Assembly (NCBI RefSeq): GCF_000365305.1
Contig: NZ_CM001841.1
Location: forward strand, 4,538,046 to 4,602,045
Length of the DNA stretch: 64,000 nt
Direction of reading: 5' to 3'
DNA from: Dickeya dianthicola NCPPB 453
Lineage (GTDB): Bacteria > Pseudomonadota > Gammaproteobacteria > Enterobacterales > Enterobacteriaceae
This document shows, piece by piece, positions 61,843 to 64,000 of this stretch. A program made the position numbers and the translations under genes. Under the pieces are notes generated by a model, which did no database searches, had not been told where the DNA came from, and saw only the letters and a list, made by a program, of their open reading frames with translations. Each line of letters opens with the position of its first letter. The stretch's first letter is position 1.

Positions 61843-62076
61843 GTAAAAATTCACTCTCAGGTTAAATCGATGATTATTGGTGGGCGAGATAATTTTTTAA
61901 ACACTCTGGTAACATCGCCGTCCCGCCATCGGAATCAGTTCTGGGGATAAATACGTCAGGGGAAACCGCTCCTTAGTCCTTACGAAGGATAAGTAGAAAA
62001 GCAATTAATGACAGTAATATGACCATCAATAATATCCCCCGTCTGACGGTTAGTCAGACGAGCATAACGAAGATTT

Positions 62077-62093
62077 CTTAGTTGAATATTAAG
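62077..62093 (-). promoter_or_regulatory. Candidate PmrA box upstream of arnB
   Basis: On the minus strand CTTAATATTCAACTAAG: a perfect YTTAAK half-site, five bases, then a half-site with four of six matches. It is about 235 bases upstream of arnB, in the right direction. PmrA regulates arn operons in other enterobacteria; the site itself is only a pattern match. Confidence 0.3.
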
Positions 62094-62116
62094 ATGCTTC
62101 TTTTTAGGTGATGCTC

Positions 62117-62142
62117 AATCCGCAAAAAGAATCCGCAAAAAG
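62117..62142. repeat. 13-bp tandem duplication
   Basis: AATCCGCAAAAAG twice in a row, perfect copies, in the gap upstream of arnB. Confidence 0.8.
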
Positions 62143-62350
62143 AGTAGCAAGCGATGTTTAAACCCATCATCAATAAAATGGTGTTCGGCCACAAACATTC
62201 ATCCCGGCTCAAACGTGTATAAACATACGAAAAGTAAGATTTTTTTCGTGATAAAAATCACACTGACATCAAAACAAAAAAAGAATTACGATTTTTTGCA
62301 ATGTTATTAAAAACCATCAATGTGGAAATAAATCTTATTCATAAAAACTA

Positions 62351-62404
62351 CTTATCTTGCTATGAATACTTATCTTGTTATGACGACTTATCTTGTTATG
62401 AAAT
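62351..62404. repeat. Three-unit 18-bp tandem repeat
   Basis: CTTATCTTGCTATGAATA, CTTATCTTGTTATGACGA and CTTATCTTGTTATGAAAT in a row; the first 14 bases are conserved with one change. Confidence 0.85.
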
Positions 62405-62569
62405 AATGCGCGGATATCACGGTGCTTTTTCGCCCATCGCTGACTCGCCGCCCATCTCATTTTTCTCTCATACTCTTTAATTATCATGAACAAAGCATAG
62501 TAAGATTTTCAGATATGGCAACAGGGCTGTCGGCCATTTTGGGTCCAATAAGATTGGAAACGGCATGCA

Positions 62570-62709
62570 TATACCCAAAATAATTCGAGTTGCAGGACAA
62601 CCGGCTTGCGTGCTGAACAACGCCACGCGTTGGCCCTTTAGGACGAGGCCAATTTCATAGGCCGAGTAACGCAGCCAACACACCTGCAACGTGAAGTATG
62701 ACGGGTATA
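62570..62709 (-). repeat. ERIC-related repeat element, medium form (copy 4)
   Basis: 140 bases. It starts TATACCCAAAATAATTCGAG and TTGCAGGACAA, and ends CACCTGCAACGTGAAGTATG then ACGGGTATA, the same arms as copy 2 in inverted orientation. The middle is a different sequence with no ERIC core. Confidence 0.85.
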
Positions 62710-62868
62710 AATATGTTCATGGGGATAATTCAGGTAATAAACCTTCTGCTATTTATTGCTCTTCAGGCGATATTTTTGTCTTTTTTGATAACTGCATGAA
62801 AAATTTTGGTTATTTTTACCCCACATTATCTGTTCTATATCAAGATTCATGCCGACCCGAGTCGTTAG

Positions 62869-62904
62869 GATAACCCCCAATAACTGAGGGGATCGTTATT
62901 TTTT
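62869..62904 (+). terminator. Rho-independent terminator-like hairpin with no upstream gene
   Basis: GATAACCCC pairs with GGGG and, after a three-base bulge, GTTAT; TTTTTT follows. It points along the plus strand. No plus-strand coding gene ends before it within this intergenic region, so it may end a non-coding RNA or be a relic. Confidence 0.5.
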
Positions 62905-63072
62905 CTCCTGACGAGACAGGTACCAGGCCCCTTCCAGAATCACTTTCTTAGTGACCCGCTCAGGTTGGTTTCGTCATCTTTTTTCGCCTGCCCGGCAAGC
63001 AGTTCCGGCGCAACCCAGCCTGTAATCGCAACAGACATCCCACATTGATTAAGTGAGCACACACTTACTTAA

Positions 63073-64000
<928 letters not shown>

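Noticed and set aside
62477-62689. A 70-codon minus-strand frame
   Set aside because: It mostly translates the ERIC-related element at 62570-62709.

Overview
The window looks like the chromosome of a soft-rot enterobacterium, most likely a Dickeya species (Pectobacteriaceae). The housekeeping proteins (GyrB, DnaA, RnpA, MnmE, PrlC, RlmJ and others) resemble their Escherichia coli counterparts almost residue for residue. Gene order around dnaA and rpmH is enterobacterial, a complete arn lipid A modification operon is present, and the gaps carry ERIC-type repeats. The genus call is an inference from overall similarity; nothing here fixes the species.

Layout. 0-7.8 kb: a six-gene operon joining an oligopeptide-type ABC transporter to a luciferase-like flavin monooxygenase and a fused AhpD/CMD-type protein; its substrate is unknown. 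7.8-10.4 kb: glucokinase, a DUF3861 protein, a MarR regulator with a paired operator, and a GNAT acetyltransferase. 10.9-18.4 kb: an oxalate catabolism locus with a LysR regulator, an OxlT-like carrier, oxalyl-CoA decarboxylase, two CoA-transferases and a stand-alone PAS protein. 18.7-23.8 kb: a SerC-like aminotransferase, an Lrp/AsnC remnant, and an AT-rich MBOAT plus two SGNH cluster that looks like peptidoglycan or glycan O-acetylation. 24.5-27.9 kb: a GntR regulator divergent from an aspartase/fumarase-superfamily lyase and a broken DASS carrier. 28-36.4 kb: gor, rbn, rlmJ, a yghW-like gene, prlC-rsmJ and an MFS transporter. 36.4-47.2 kb: gyrB-recF-dnaN-dnaA facing away from rpmH-rnpA-yidD-yidC-mnmE.

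47.15-50.61 kb is a small AT-rich remnant island between two copies of an 18-bp sequence. The left copy is the 3' end of mnmE, the site used by Salmonella genomic island 1. It carries an SDR/TetR pair, IS3- and IS21-type debris, a MITE-like element and a hipBA module whose kinase core has been deleted. 50.6-54.3 kb: a GlxA-type regulator, a metallo-hydrolase, 4-hydroxyphenylpyruvate dioxygenase and a GNAT protein. 54.4-61.8 kb: arnBCADTEF on the minus strand. After a 1.3-kb gap, the window ends inside an aegA-like iron-sulfur oxidoreductase gene.

Two patterns run across the whole window. Many intergenic gaps hold unrelated short tandem duplications of 13-22 bp. Four copies of a modular ERIC-related element with a shared pair of ends are scattered through the gaps.
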